Source: Polaromonas sp.
GTDB lineage: Bacteria; Pseudomonadota; Gammaproteobacteria; Burkholderiales; Burkholderiaceae_C
NCBI GenBank assembly: GCA_021731285.1
Contig: JAKFXR010000037.1
Coordinates: 20,755-84,754, forward strand
Length of the DNA stretch: 64,000 bases
Direction of reading: 5' to 3'
Below, one piece after another: positions 49,207-58,769 of the stretch. The notes below the pieces were generated by a model. It ran no database searches, was not told the origin of the DNA, and worked only from the letters and a program-made list of their open reading frames with translations. The translations under genes and the position numbers were made by a program. Position 1 is the first letter of the stretch, and each line of letters opens with the position of its first letter.

Positions 49207-49689
49207 TCAGGCAGAAGCCTCGTAGTTGGCCATCAATTCTTCCTTCAATGCCTTCAATTCCTCGACCATTGTCTTGAGGTCCATGTCGCTTTTGCGGGCT
49301 TTGGGAAACATTTCGTTGCGCTCTTCCTCGACGTGGTGGTCGATGTACTCACCCAGCACGATCACCTTGGCGTCAAACAGCTCTTCCTCGGGGCCCATTT
49401 CGGTGATCTGGGCAATCAGGTCTTTTGCGCTGGCGTGCTCAACCTCGGCCTCGTCCAGCAGGTCATCGTCATGGATGGCCTCGCGCGCGGCCGGATAAAA
49501 AATCTGTTCTTCTATTTCGGCATGAACCGTCAGCTCCATGCAGATCCTGTCAGCCAGCGCTTTTTTTTCTTCGCCGGGGGCATCCGATTCGCATAGCTTC
49601 TTGAACTCGGTAAACAGTTTTTTGACGGCCACGTGATCCGCGTCCAGCAGGTCAACAGCGTCATTTTTCTTGGGTGGGGCTTTGCTCAT
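49207..49689 (-). CDS. Hemerythrin HHE-domain protein
   Basis: DADHVAVKKLF, ELTVHAEIEEQIFYPAAR, EYIDHHVEEERNEMFPK. Confidence 0.9.
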   Translation of the reverse strand: MSKAPPKKNDAVDLLDADHVAVKKLFTEFKKLCESDAPGEEKKALADRICMELTVHAEIEEQIFYPAAREAIHDDDLLDEAEVEHASAKDLIAQITEMGPEEELFDAKVIVLGEYIDHHVEEERNEMFPKARKSDMDLKTMVEELKALKEELMANYEASA

Positions 49690-49985
49690 GATTTTTCCTT
49701 GGTTCGTGATGGGCGTGATCAGCGACACCGGCAACCGGCGCCGCGTGACTGGCGGGATGCCAGACAAAATCGACTCTAGGGAACCCGAATTCGGGGGCTT
49801 GTCGGACGCCGTTGAACTTCCTGTAGGACAGAAACCGTCAGGAAAAATATTGAAACTGTGGGTTCTACGCACTCCCACGCAAGGTGTCTACATCGGCTGA
49901 GGCGTTGGCTGGACTTGCCCGGGGTTGGGAGGTGGAGTCAGTGGCGCAAGGGGTTCGGGCGGCGGCACGTTAGGGTCGGTGGCCA

Positions 49986-50204
49986 TCATGTCGGGGGCCT
50001 GGGTTTTTCCAGCGGTGAATCTGTTTTGCCCATGTCCCTGATCGCCTTCTCGCCTACCGGGTCACCTCCATCCAAGGCAATATCGTCTTCGTAGCCGATC
50101 ACCGGCTCTTCAAGCGCCAGTTTTGTCTCAGAACATGAATTGCCCTGGCCCGGGGCTGCGGCAGTGGACTTGCCAGCCATTTTCACAAGCCCGAACTGAT
50201 CCAC
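49986..50204 (-). CDS. Small hypothetical protein
   Basis: ORF in otherwise unexplained gap; no recognised family. Confidence 0.3.
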   Translation of the reverse strand: MDQFGLVKMAGKSTAAAPGQGNSCSETKLALEEPVIGYEDDIALDGGDPVGEKAIRDMGKTDSPLEKPRPPT

Positions 50205-50341
50205 GGCGCTGTCTCGCTGACCACGGCGGCGGCAGCAGCCACACTGGCTCCCACCGCGGTCAGGTAGGCCATGAACGCACCCATCAGACGACGGGCGCTG
50301 CGGGAGAGGGAAGGTCGATCAGATGGCGTGGGGTGTTTCAT
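50183..50341 (-). CDS. Small single-TM hypothetical protein
   Basis: MKHPTPSDRPSLSRSARRLMGAFMAYLTAVGASVAAAAAVVSETAPWISSGL. Confidence 0.35.
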   Translation of the reverse strand: MKHPTPSDRPSLSRSARRLMGAFMAYLTAVGASVAAAAAVVSETAPWISSGL

Positions 50342-50468
50342 GGTGATGTCCTGAAGTGTTGAACACCATGGTCGCCTGAACACCAATACACGTTTATAGG
50401 CCGTCAAGCTTTTAGCGTGTCGGTGTCTTGCTGACACGCGCGACAGCCTGGACTACCTCTGAACCAGC

Positions 50469-51281
50469 TTACAGATGCGCAAGCGTGCTGACCGCAGTGA
50501 CCAGCCCGATGCCCACCGCCAGCCAGCCGATCTGGGCGGCGGTTTCACTGCCACTCAGTCGCTTTTGCAATTGCGGAATCAGGTCAGCCAGCGCCACGTA
50601 CATGAAGCTGCTCGAAGCGATGACCAGGAAATACGGCAGCCAGCCGTGCAACAGGTCGACCAGCGCATAGCCCACCAGGCCGCCCAGGGCAGTGACCGCG
50701 CCGGCGAGGGACACCTTGATCAGGGCTGCGCGCTGGTTGCTTGATGTCTGGCGCAACACAACCAGATCTCCCATGTGATGGGGAATTTCGTGCGCCAGCA
50801 CCGCCAGCGAAGTGATGACGCCCAGGCGCATGTCGGCGGTAAACGCCGAGGCGATCAGGATGCCATCGCCGAACGCATGCACACTGTCGCCCGTGAGAAC
50901 CGCCCAGCTGCCGGATCGAATGCCGTGCGCGTGGCCATCATGAGGGTGTCCGTGGTGGTGCCCGTGATGGTGTCCATGGGCAGGAGCGGCTTCATGCGCA
51001 TCGTGGTGCTCATGCCCATGGTGGTAGAGCTCGGCCTTGTCGAGCAGGAAGAAAAAGACCAGGCCGACCAGCAAGGTGGCAAACAGGGCGTGCGCGCCGG
51101 CCTGGCTTTCGAAGGCTTCGGGCAAGAGATGCATGAAGGCGGTAGCCAGCAGTGCCCCCGCCGCCAGGCTGAGCATGTGGGTGGTGTAGCGGGCCAGCAT
51201 GCCGAAGCTGAGCAATGCAGCCAGCCAGACGCTGCCAATGCCCGCAGCCAGGGTACCTGCCAAAATTGCTATCAAAGTCAT
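50469..51281 (-). CDS. ZIP family metal transporter
   Basis: His-rich loop HGHHHGHHHGHPHDGHAHG, VHAFGDGILIASAF, LAHEIPHHMGDL. Confidence 0.93.
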   Translation of the reverse strand: MTLIAILAGTLAAGIGSVWLAALLSFGMLARYTTHMLSLAAGALLATAFMHLLPEAFESQAGAHALFATLLVGLVFFFLLDKAELYHHGHEHHDAHEAAPAHGHHHGHHHGHPHDGHAHGIRSGSWAVLTGDSVHAFGDGILIASAFTADMRLGVITSLAVLAHEIPHHMGDLVVLRQTSSNQRAALIKVSLAGAVTALGGLVGYALVDLLHGWLPYFLVIASSSFMYVALADLIPQLQKRLSGSETAAQIGWLAVGIGLVTAVSTLAHL

Positions 51282-51410
51282 AGCTACCTAAGCCCGATCT
51301 ATAAGGGCAGAACCCAGAAAATACATACAAGAACTGCCGGCGGCGCCAACACCCAACAAAAAACCGCCGCACATTGCTGTGGGGCGGCCCGTGCCGTGGC
51401 GCGCCCAACT

Positions 51411-52310
51411 TCAGGCGACGCCGTTGGCCTTGAACCACACCAGCGCACGCTTCCAGCCATCGTCTGCGGTCTCCTTGCGGTAACTGGGACGGTAGTCGGC
51501 ATGAAAAGCGTGCGGGGCATCAGGGTACACCACAAACTGCGAGGCCCTGGCAGCGGCACTGCCGTTGGCCAGGGCAGCTTTCATCTTATCAACCGTGTCA
51601 AGGGGGATACCGCTGTCCTGCCCACCGTACAGGCCCAGCACCGGTGCGTTCAGGATGGGCGCAATCTCAAGCGGATGCTTCGGCGTGACGGCCGTGCTGT
51701 CGCCCACCAGACGGCCGTACCAGGCCACGCCGGCCTTCACACTGGGGCTGTGCGCGGCATACAGCCAGGTGATGCGGCCACCCCAGCAAAAGCCGGTGAT
51801 GCCCACCCTGGCGGCATCCCCGCCATTGGCGCCCGCCCACTTCACGGCACCGTCGAGGTCGGCCATGACTTGCGCGTCAGACACCCTGGAGACCACCTCG
51901 GTCATCAGCTTGGCCATCTCACCGTATTCGGAGGGATCTCCCTGGCGCGCAAAAAGCTCTGGCGCGATGGCCAGGTAACCGGCCCTGGCAAAACGCCGGG
52001 CGGTGTCGGCAATGTATTCGTGCACGCCCAATATTTCCTGGATCACCAGAATCACCGGCATGCCGGTTTTTCCGGCGGGCGCGGCGTAATAGGCCGGCAC
52101 CTTGAAGCCATTGACTTCAAACGACGTTTCGCCTGCATTCAAGCCGTCAGACGAGGTTTTGATGGCGGTCTGCGCCATGATGGGCAAAGCCGCAGCGGCG
52201 TAACCCAGACCCAGGGCGGCCTTCAGGGCGGTACGGCGGGTGGCGCCAGCTTCTGTGCTTTGGCCAGGAAGCAGAGCGTCAAATTCGGATTTCTGGTCGC
52301 TGTTGAGCAT
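51411..52310 (-). CDS. Dienelactone hydrolase family protein
   Basis: VGITGFCWGGRITWLYAA; alpha/beta hydrolase fold. Confidence 0.92.
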   Translation of the reverse strand: MLNSDQKSEFDALLPGQSTEAGATRRTALKAALGLGYAAAALPIMAQTAIKTSSDGLNAGETSFEVNGFKVPAYYAAPAGKTGMPVILVIQEILGVHEYIADTARRFARAGYLAIAPELFARQGDPSEYGEMAKLMTEVVSRVSDAQVMADLDGAVKWAGANGGDAARVGITGFCWGGRITWLYAAHSPSVKAGVAWYGRLVGDSTAVTPKHPLEIAPILNAPVLGLYGGQDSGIPLDTVDKMKAALANGSAAARASQFVVYPDAPHAFHADYRPSYRKETADDGWKRALVWFKANGVA

Positions 52311-52398
52311 GGTGATTTCCCGAAAGATGTGGACCGACCTTTGAGTTTATGCGGTCAAGGAAATTTCTGGCGGTGCCGGGACTGCTGCCGGGCCGCAG

Positions 52399-55224
52399 TC
52401 AGTGCGCTTTTTCCCAGTTGGCGCCCATGCCGATCTCGGCCAGCAGCGGCACCTTGAGCTCGGCCACACCGGCCATCAGGCGCGGAATTTCGGAGCGCAC
52501 CCATTCGACCTCGGCTTCGGGGACCTCAAACACCAGCTCGTCATGCACCTGCATGATCATTTTGGTGGCGCGTTTTTCGGCATCGAGCACCTCCTGCACC
52601 TTGACCATGCTGAGCTTGATCAGGTCGGCCGCAGTGCCCTGCATGGGCGCGTTGATGGCCTGGCGTTCTGCGGCTTTTTTGCGCGGCCCATTGCCACCGT
52701 TGATTTCAGCCAGGTACAGGCGGCGGCCAAAGACGGTCTCGACAAAGTGGTTCTTCTGGGCAAACACCACGGTCTGCTCCATGTAATTCTTCACGCCCGG
52801 ATACCGCTGGAAATACTTGTCGATATAGGCGGCGGCGGCCTTGGTTTCAATGCCCAGGTTGCGCGCCAGACCAAAACTGCTCATGCCGTAGATCAGGCCG
52901 AAATTGATGACCTTGGCATAACGCCGCTGCTCGCTGCTGACCTGATCCAGCGCCACGCCAAACACCTCGGCGGCGGTGGCACGGTGCACATCCAGGCCGT
53001 CGGTGAACGCCCGCAGCAGCGCTTCATCGCCGCTCAGATGGGCCATGATGCGCAACTCGATCTGCGAGTAGTCGGCACTGGCGATCAGGCTGCCGGCGGG
53101 CGCCACAAAGGCCTCGCGCACCCGCCGGCCCTCGGGCGTGCGCACCGGAATGTTCTGCAGGTTCGGGTCGTTGCTGGACAGCCGCCCCGTCACGGCCACG
53201 GCCTGGGCGTAGTGTGTGTGCACCCGGCCGGTCCTCGGATGCGCCAGTTGCGCCAGCTTGTCGGTGTAAGTGCCCTTGAGCTTGCTGAGCGAGCGGTGCT
53301 CCAGCAGCTTGGCCGGCAGAGGATAGTCTTCAGCCAGCTTTTCCAGCACCTCCTCGTCGGTGCTGCGCGCGCCGCTGGGCGTTTTCTTGATCACCGGCAT
53401 GCCGAGCTTGTCAAAGAAAATTTCCCCGAGCTGCTTGGGGCTTCCGAGGTTGAAGGGCTGGCCGGCAATCTCATAGGCCTGGGCCTCCAGCTGCAGGATG
53501 CGCTGGCCCAATTCGTGGCTTTGTGTCGCCAGCATGGGTGCGTCGATCAGCACGCCGTTGCGTTCGATCCGGTACAGCGCCTCGCTGCTCTGGATTTCGA
53601 GCTCGTAGATGAAACGCAGCCTGTCATTGGCCTGCAGCTGCGGCCAGAGCACGCGGTGCACGTCCAGCGTCTGGTCCGAGTCCTCACACGAATATTCGGC
53701 CGCCTTGGCGATATCGACCTGGTTGAACTTGATCTGGTGCACACCCTTGCCGCACAGGTCTTCGTAGTTGATGCCGCTGCGGCCCACATGCCGCTCGGCC
53801 AGGCTGGCCAGGCCATGCGGCTTGTGCACTTCGAGCACATAACTTTGCAGCATGGTGTCGTGGGCATAACCCTGGACCTCGATGCCGTGGTTGGCAAACA
53901 CATGGCGGTCGTATTTGACGTGTTGTCCGAGTTTGGCTTTGCCGGGGTTTTCCAGCCAGGGCTTGAGCCGCGCCAGCACCTCGTCACGCGGCAGTTGCGC
54001 CGGGGCATCGGGATAGTCGTGCGTCAGGGGAATGTAGGCCGCCTCGCCCGGTGTGACACTGAAACTCAGTCCCACAATTTCAGCCCGCATTTCGTCGAGC
54101 GAGGTGGTTTCGGTGTCCAGCGCGACCATCGCAGCGCCCTCTATTTTGGCGAGCCAGCGTTCAAACATGTCCCAGCTGAAAACCGTGTCGTAACGCAGGT
54201 TGCTGGCCCGCTCGGCCAGCGGTGTGGCCAAAAAGGCCGGCTCGTCAAACAGGCCCGGCTCGCCGGGCGCAGGCGCAGGCCGGGCGCGGTCGGAGCGGTG
54301 GCTGTCCGGTCCGGCGGGCAGCTCGGCCGGGGCGTCCTGGGCCTCCAGGCTTCTGACCAGGCCCTTGAAGCCATATTTTTCATAAAAGTCCTTCAGGGCC
54401 TCGGTCTGCTGTGCGCCCATGGTGATGGACTGCATGGCCGGCAGGCCATCGACGTAGGCCGTCAGGTCGCAGTCTTTCTTGATGGTCAGCAGCTCGCGCC
54501 CCCTGGGCAGCCAGTCCAGGGAACTGCGCAGATTCTCGCCCACCACCCCCTTGATCTCGCCGGCCCGCGCCACCAGGGCGTCGAGCGAGCCGTATTCGAG
54601 CAGCCACTTCACGGCCGTCTTGGGCCCGACCTTGGGCACGCCGGGCACGTTGTCCACCGCATCACCGACCAGGGTCTGGTAATCGACCATCAGGCGCGGC
54701 GGCACACCAAACTCGGCCTCGACACCGGCCAGGTCGCGGCGGCGGTCGTTCATGGTGTCGATGACCGTGATGTGTTCATCCACCAGCTGGCTCAGGTCCT
54801 TGTCGCCGCTGGAAATGATCACCTCAATGGCCTGGCTTGAAGCCATGCAGGCCAGTGTGCCGATCACGTCGTCGGCCTCGACCCCCGGCACGTCCAGCAC
54901 CTTCCAGCCCAGCAGGCGCACCACCTCATGAATCGGTTCGACCTGGCTGCGCAGGTCGTCCGGCATGGGGGAGCGCTGGGCCTTGTAGGCCGGGTACAGC
55001 GCATCGCGAAAAGTCGGGCCCTTGGCGTCAAACACGCAAACCGCGTAGTCGGCCCGCACGTCCTTGCGCAGCTTCTGCATCATGTTGACCATGCCGCGTA
55101 TCGCGCCTGTGGCCGGACTTTGCGGGTCACCCGGGTTGGCACGCAGATCCGGCATGGCATGAAAAGCGCGGTACAGGTAGCTGGAGCCGTCCACCAGCAA
55201 GAGTGTTTTTTTGTCTGTGCTCAT
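52399..55224 (-). CDS. polA: DNA polymerase I
   Basis: 5'-3' exo, 3'-5' exo and polymerase motifs (SADYSQIELRIMAHLSGD, VINFGLIYGMSSFGLARNLGI, MQVHDELVFEV). Confidence 0.98.
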   Translation of the reverse strand: MSTDKKTLLLVDGSSYLYRAFHAMPDLRANPGDPQSPATGAIRGMVNMMQKLRKDVRADYAVCVFDAKGPTFRDALYPAYKAQRSPMPDDLRSQVEPIHEVVRLLGWKVLDVPGVEADDVIGTLACMASSQAIEVIISSGDKDLSQLVDEHITVIDTMNDRRRDLAGVEAEFGVPPRLMVDYQTLVGDAVDNVPGVPKVGPKTAVKWLLEYGSLDALVARAGEIKGVVGENLRSSLDWLPRGRELLTIKKDCDLTAYVDGLPAMQSITMGAQQTEALKDFYEKYGFKGLVRSLEAQDAPAELPAGPDSHRSDRARPAPAPGEPGLFDEPAFLATPLAERASNLRYDTVFSWDMFERWLAKIEGAAMVALDTETTSLDEMRAEIVGLSFSVTPGEAAYIPLTHDYPDAPAQLPRDEVLARLKPWLENPGKAKLGQHVKYDRHVFANHGIEVQGYAHDTMLQSYVLEVHKPHGLASLAERHVGRSGINYEDLCGKGVHQIKFNQVDIAKAAEYSCEDSDQTLDVHRVLWPQLQANDRLRFIYELEIQSSEALYRIERNGVLIDAPMLATQSHELGQRILQLEAQAYEIAGQPFNLGSPKQLGEIFFDKLGMPVIKKTPSGARSTDEEVLEKLAEDYPLPAKLLEHRSLSKLKGTYTDKLAQLAHPRTGRVHTHYAQAVAVTGRLSSNDPNLQNIPVRTPEGRRVREAFVAPAGSLIASADYSQIELRIMAHLSGDEALLRAFTDGLDVHRATAAEVFGVALDQVSSEQRRYAKVINFGLIYGMSSFGLARNLGIETKAAAAYIDKYFQRYPGVKNYMEQTVVFAQKNHFVETVFGRRLYLAEINGGNGPRKKAAERQAINAPMQGTAADLIKLSMVKVQEVLDAEKRATKMIMQVHDELVFEVPEAEVEWVRSEIPRLMAGVAELKVPLLAEIGMGANWEKAH

Positions 55225-55248
55225 CGACCAATTGTCAGCTATATCCTG

Positions 55249-55293
55249 GGGATGCCATGCCTGACTCGCGCCGGTTGTCAGGCATGGCATCCC
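55249..55293. promoter_or_regulatory. Perfect 17-bp inverted repeat in the polA divergent region
   Basis: GGGATGCCATGCCTGAC-(11 nt)-GTCAGGCATGGCATCCC. Confidence 0.7.
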
Positions 55294-55319
55294 GGGCGCC
55301 AGCCCCCTACAATGCAGCC

Positions 55320-55679
55320 ATGCAACATCCTATTTGCTCCTTCCTGCTCGCCGGCGCCGCTTCGGTGCTGATGTGTGTTCCGGCCGTGGCACAGACCCCC
55401 GTGCCCCCTGCGAAAACGCCCCAGCTTGAGCCGGCCACCAACCCGACCCCTCGCCGCCCGGATCCGGCCATCCAACGCATCCAGGTCGAGGATGCCGGGT
55501 CCCGCATTGACGAAGCGCGGGTGGGTGGCGAGACGCAGAGCATCACGGTGCAGCCCAAGGTCAATGTACCTGCCTATGAAGTCCTGCCGTCAGATGCAGG
55601 CAAAGGCGGCGGCGGTGGACCCTCGCCGTCGGGTGCGGGTACCACCGGAAAACGCGTCTGGAACGTGCTGCGGTTCTAG
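55320..55679 (+). CDS. Secreted hypothetical protein
   Basis: Signal peptide MQHPICSFLLAGAASVLMCVPAVAQ; proline-rich remainder. Confidence 0.75.
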   Translation: MQHPICSFLLAGAASVLMCVPAVAQTPVPPAKTPQLEPATNPTPRRPDPAIQRIQVEDAGSRIDEARVGGETQSITVQPKVNVPAYEVLPSDAGKGGGGGPSPSGAGTTGKRVWNVLRF

Positions 55680-55697
55680 TTTTCCGTTTTTTCAGGC

Positions 55698-56684
55698 ATG
55701 GCCGTTTACACCGAAGTCTCGTTTGACGAGGCTGCCCCCCTGTTGCAGGCCCTCGGACTGGGTTCTCTGCAGACCATCACCGCCTGTTCAGGCGGGATAG
55801 AAAACACCAACTACTTTGTCGATACGGACCAGGGCCGCTATGTGCTGACCCTGTTCGAGCGGCTGACGTTCGACCAGTTGCCGTTTTATCTGCACCTGAT
55901 GAAGTACCTGGCGCAGCGAGGCATCCCCGTTCCCGAGCCGCAGGCCCTGGCCGAAGACGCTTACGGGCGCCCTGGCGACATCCTGCTGGAACTCAAGGGT
56001 AAACCGGCTGCTGTGGTTAACCGGCTGAGCGGGCGCAGCGAGTTGTCGCCCACCAGCGCTCACTGCGCTGCCGTCGGCGCCATGCTGGCCCGCATGCATC
56101 TTGCCGGCCAGGACTATCCCCGGCATCAAGCCAACCTGCGAGGTCTGGCCTGGTGGAACGAGACCGTGCCGGTTGTCCTTCCCTACCTGAGCCCCGACCA
56201 GAGCCAGCTGATCCTGTCCGAGCTGGCCTACCAGAACCATGTAGCCGCCGCAGCCGCCTACCGCGCCCTGCCGCGCGGGCCGGTGCACGCCGATCTCTTT
56301 CGTGACAACGTGATGTTCGACGCCGAGGGCGACTCCCTCGCGCTGACAGGTTTTTTTGATTTTTACTTTGCGGGTTGGGACACCTGGTTGTTTGATATCG
56401 GCGTCAGCCTGAACGACTGGTGCATCGACCTCGAGACCGGCGTGCAGGACGCCGAGCGGTCGCTGGCCTTCATGACGGCCTACCAGGCGGTTCGACCGCT
56501 ATGTGCGCAGGAACGCATGCTGTTGCCCGCCATGCAGCGCGCCGGCGCTCTGCGCTTCTGGATCTCCCGTTTGTGGGACTTTCATCTGCCGCGCGAAGCA
56601 GCGGTGTTGCAAGCCCACGACCCCGGCCATTTTGAGAGGGTCCTGCGTCAGCGGGCGCTGCGCCCTTATAGTTTGCAGTCCTGA
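55698..56684 (+). CDS. thrB: Homoserine kinase
   Basis: ThrB APH-fold form: MAVYTEVSFDEAAPLLQALGLG, GPVHADLFRDNVMFD. Confidence 0.94.
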   Translation: MAVYTEVSFDEAAPLLQALGLGSLQTITACSGGIENTNYFVDTDQGRYVLTLFERLTFDQLPFYLHLMKYLAQRGIPVPEPQALAEDAYGRPGDILLELKGKPAAVVNRLSGRSELSPTSAHCAAVGAMLARMHLAGQDYPRHQANLRGLAWWNETVPVVLPYLSPDQSQLILSELAYQNHVAAAAAYRALPRGPVHADLFRDNVMFDAEGDSLALTGFFDFYFAGWDTWLFDIGVSLNDWCIDLETGVQDAERSLAFMTAYQAVRPLCAQERMLLPAMQRAGALRFWISRLWDFHLPREAAVLQAHDPGHFERVLRQRALRPYSLQS

Positions 56685-56840
56685 CAACCCGGTGATCCAG
56701 GGCCCGCAAGAAAGTTGCCAGCCCGTCCCCTATTGAAGCAAACTGAACCCGACCGCGTTAAATTGTTCACTGTCTGTGCGTTTTTGCCTCGCATGGGTGA
56801 ACTTGGCGTCTCCTGAATCCCCCAACATGCAACTTTTTTA

Positions 56841-57611
56841 ATGAAATTAAACATCGTCCCCGCACGCACAGGCATCACATGGGTCAAGCTCGGTATCCAG
56901 GTCTTCTTCAAGCAACCACTGGCACTGACGGGCCTGTTCTTCCTTTACATGATGGCTGCGACGCTGGCCTCGCTGGTTCCCTACCTTGGCGTTGTCATCG
57001 CGCTGGCCCTGGTGCCGGCCGCCACCCTGGGACTGATGGTAGCCACCCAAATCGCCTCCGAAGGTCGCTTTCCCATGCCTGCCGTGCTGCTCAGCGCGTT
57101 CCGGACAGACAGGCAGCGGGGCCGTTCCATGCTGGTACTGGGTTTTCTCTACGCCGCGGCCTGCCTGCTGATCGTCTCGGTGGTGCCTCTGTTTTTCGAC
57201 GTGCCGGTCACCCGGGAAAGCGCGCTGACTCCCGAAATGCAGGGCGTCATGGTGGTGGTGCTGCTTCTGTATCTGCCAGTGTCGGTGCTGTTCTGGCATG
57301 CCCCTGCGCTGGTTCACTGGCATGGCATTCCCCCTGTCAAAAGCCTGTTCTTCAGCGCCGTTGTTTGCGTGCGCAACGCCGGTGCCTACACCTTGTTCGG
57401 CCTCACCTGGATGGTGGTGCTTGTGCTGATCGGCGTGGTTGTCACGGTCACAGTGGGCCTGCTGGCGAGCCCGGAGACTACCGCTGCCGTCATCATGCCG
57501 GTTGCGCTGCTCCTGGCAGCCATGTTTTCAAGCTCGATGTACTTCACCTTTCGCGACAGTTTTGAAGCGCCCCCTACCGACGACAGCCCCAGCCCAGGAG
57601 ATACGCCATGA
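56841..57611 (+). CDS. BPSS1780-type multi-TM membrane protein
   Basis: Multi-TM; MKLNIVPARTGITWVKLGIQVFFKQPLALTGLFFLYM. Confidence 0.75.
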   Translation: MKLNIVPARTGITWVKLGIQVFFKQPLALTGLFFLYMMAATLASLVPYLGVVIALALVPAATLGLMVATQIASEGRFPMPAVLLSAFRTDRQRGRSMLVLGFLYAAACLLIVSVVPLFFDVPVTRESALTPEMQGVMVVVLLLYLPVSVLFWHAPALVHWHGIPPVKSLFFSAVVCVRNAGAYTLFGLTWMVVLVLIGVVVTVTVGLLASPETTAAVIMPVALLLAAMFSSSMYFTFRDSFEAPPTDDSPSPGDTP

Positions 57612-58327
57612 CCCAACACCAGCTGCAAGGACGGCAGGAAAAAGAAGTTCTTTGGTTTCAACGGCGTGACACGCTCAAGGCCGCAGCCGCATGGATGGCC
57701 CTGGGGGGCTTGCCCGCCGCGCTGGCGCAGCAGCGCAGCAATATTGTGCAACTGACGGGCGATGCCACACTCAACGGCACCCGGCTGAGTCCACAACAGG
57801 CCATCCAGACCGGTGACGAGATTCAAACCGGGCCGGGCTCCGACCTGGTGTTCGTCATTGGCAACTCGTCATTTCAGGTCAGGCAGAACTCGCGCCTGTC
57901 AGTCGAGCGCGGCAACACGCTCAATGCGGTCAGCGTGCTGCGCCTGTTGACAGGGGCGGTGGCCAGCGTCTGGGGCAAAGGCGTGAACCGCAGCATTGTC
58001 ATGCCGACCCTGACCGCCGGCATACGCGGCACAGGGGTGTACTCGGAAATTTTTGCCGACCGCGACAACCGCAATTACTTCTGCAATTGCTACGGCACGG
58101 TGGATGTGGGCGCAGGGACCGACAAAACGGTGTCGCAGGCGCAGTACCACCAGGCCTTCTGGGCAGATGCCAATCCGCAAAACGGGCGCTTCCTGTCGCC
58201 AGCCGGTGCCATCAATCACACTGACGAGGAACTGGAGTTTCTGGCCGGCTTGATTGACCAGCGAACAGCCTGGCAGATTGCCGGAAGAAAAGGAATCAAG
58301 GATGGCAGTGGCAGGATGACCTACTGA
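57608..58327 (+). CDS. FecR-domain protein
   Basis: Export-like N-terminus; IQTGDEIQTGPGSDLVFVIGNSSFQVRQNSRLSVE, TAGIRGTGVYSE. Confidence 0.8.
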   Translation: MTQHQLQGRQEKEVLWFQRRDTLKAAAAWMALGGLPAALAQQRSNIVQLTGDATLNGTRLSPQQAIQTGDEIQTGPGSDLVFVIGNSSFQVRQNSRLSVERGNTLNAVSVLRLLTGAVASVWGKGVNRSIVMPTLTAGIRGTGVYSEIFADRDNRNYFCNCYGTVDVGAGTDKTVSQAQYHQAFWADANPQNGRFLSPAGAINHTDEELEFLAGLIDQRTAWQIAGRKGIKDGSGRMTY

Positions 58328-58349
58328 CAATTCCCCGCATGCCGTTCCT

Positions 58350-58724
58350 TTACTGGGAGCGGCGCACCTCGAGGATTTCGAAGTCAATGGCCTCGTTGTA
58401 GGTTTTGGCATCCTGAAGAGCCAGATGCAGCAGGATTTTTGCGGCATGGGCCTTCACCACGCGGTGCAGCAGGGCGCCCACAACCACCATCGGCAGCCCC
58501 GCCCAGAAGTAACCCCAGAAACTCAATGCCGTGCCTATGCCCAGAAGCGGCAAGGCGATGCCCACCACGAACAGGCGGTGTTTGACATATTTCTGGGCGC
58601 GCTCGGGATTGACAATCAGGCGAAAGCGACCGGCAGGCAACCCGGCGCAGAATTGCTCATGCGTTACGTACTGCGACGCATCGGTTTCAGCGGTGGGCTG
58701 GGGCTCGTTCATGGGTTCTCGCAA
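58350..58724 (-). CDS. Hypothetical two-TM protein
   Basis: ORF with plausible TM segments, convergent to the FecR-like gene. Confidence 0.65.
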   Translation of the reverse strand: MREPMNEPQPTAETDASQYVTHEQFCAGLPAGRFRLIVNPERAQKYVKHRLFVVGIALPLLGIGTALSFWGYFWAGLPMVVVGALLHRVVKAHAAKILLHLALQDAKTYNEAIDFEILEVRRSQ

Positions 58725-58769
58725 ACAGGGGATGCAGGGCGTGGTCTGCCCTGATTGTGCCCGACACGG

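Noticed and set aside
49858-50094. Plus-strand ORFs in the hemerythrin-ZIP gap
   Set aside because: No homology-like features or RBS; the minus-strand small ORFs are only slightly better and listed at low confidence.
52402-54840. 812-aa plus-strand ORF opposite polA
   Set aside because: Antisense open frame produced by GC-rich codon bias; polA is complete and unambiguous on the other strand.
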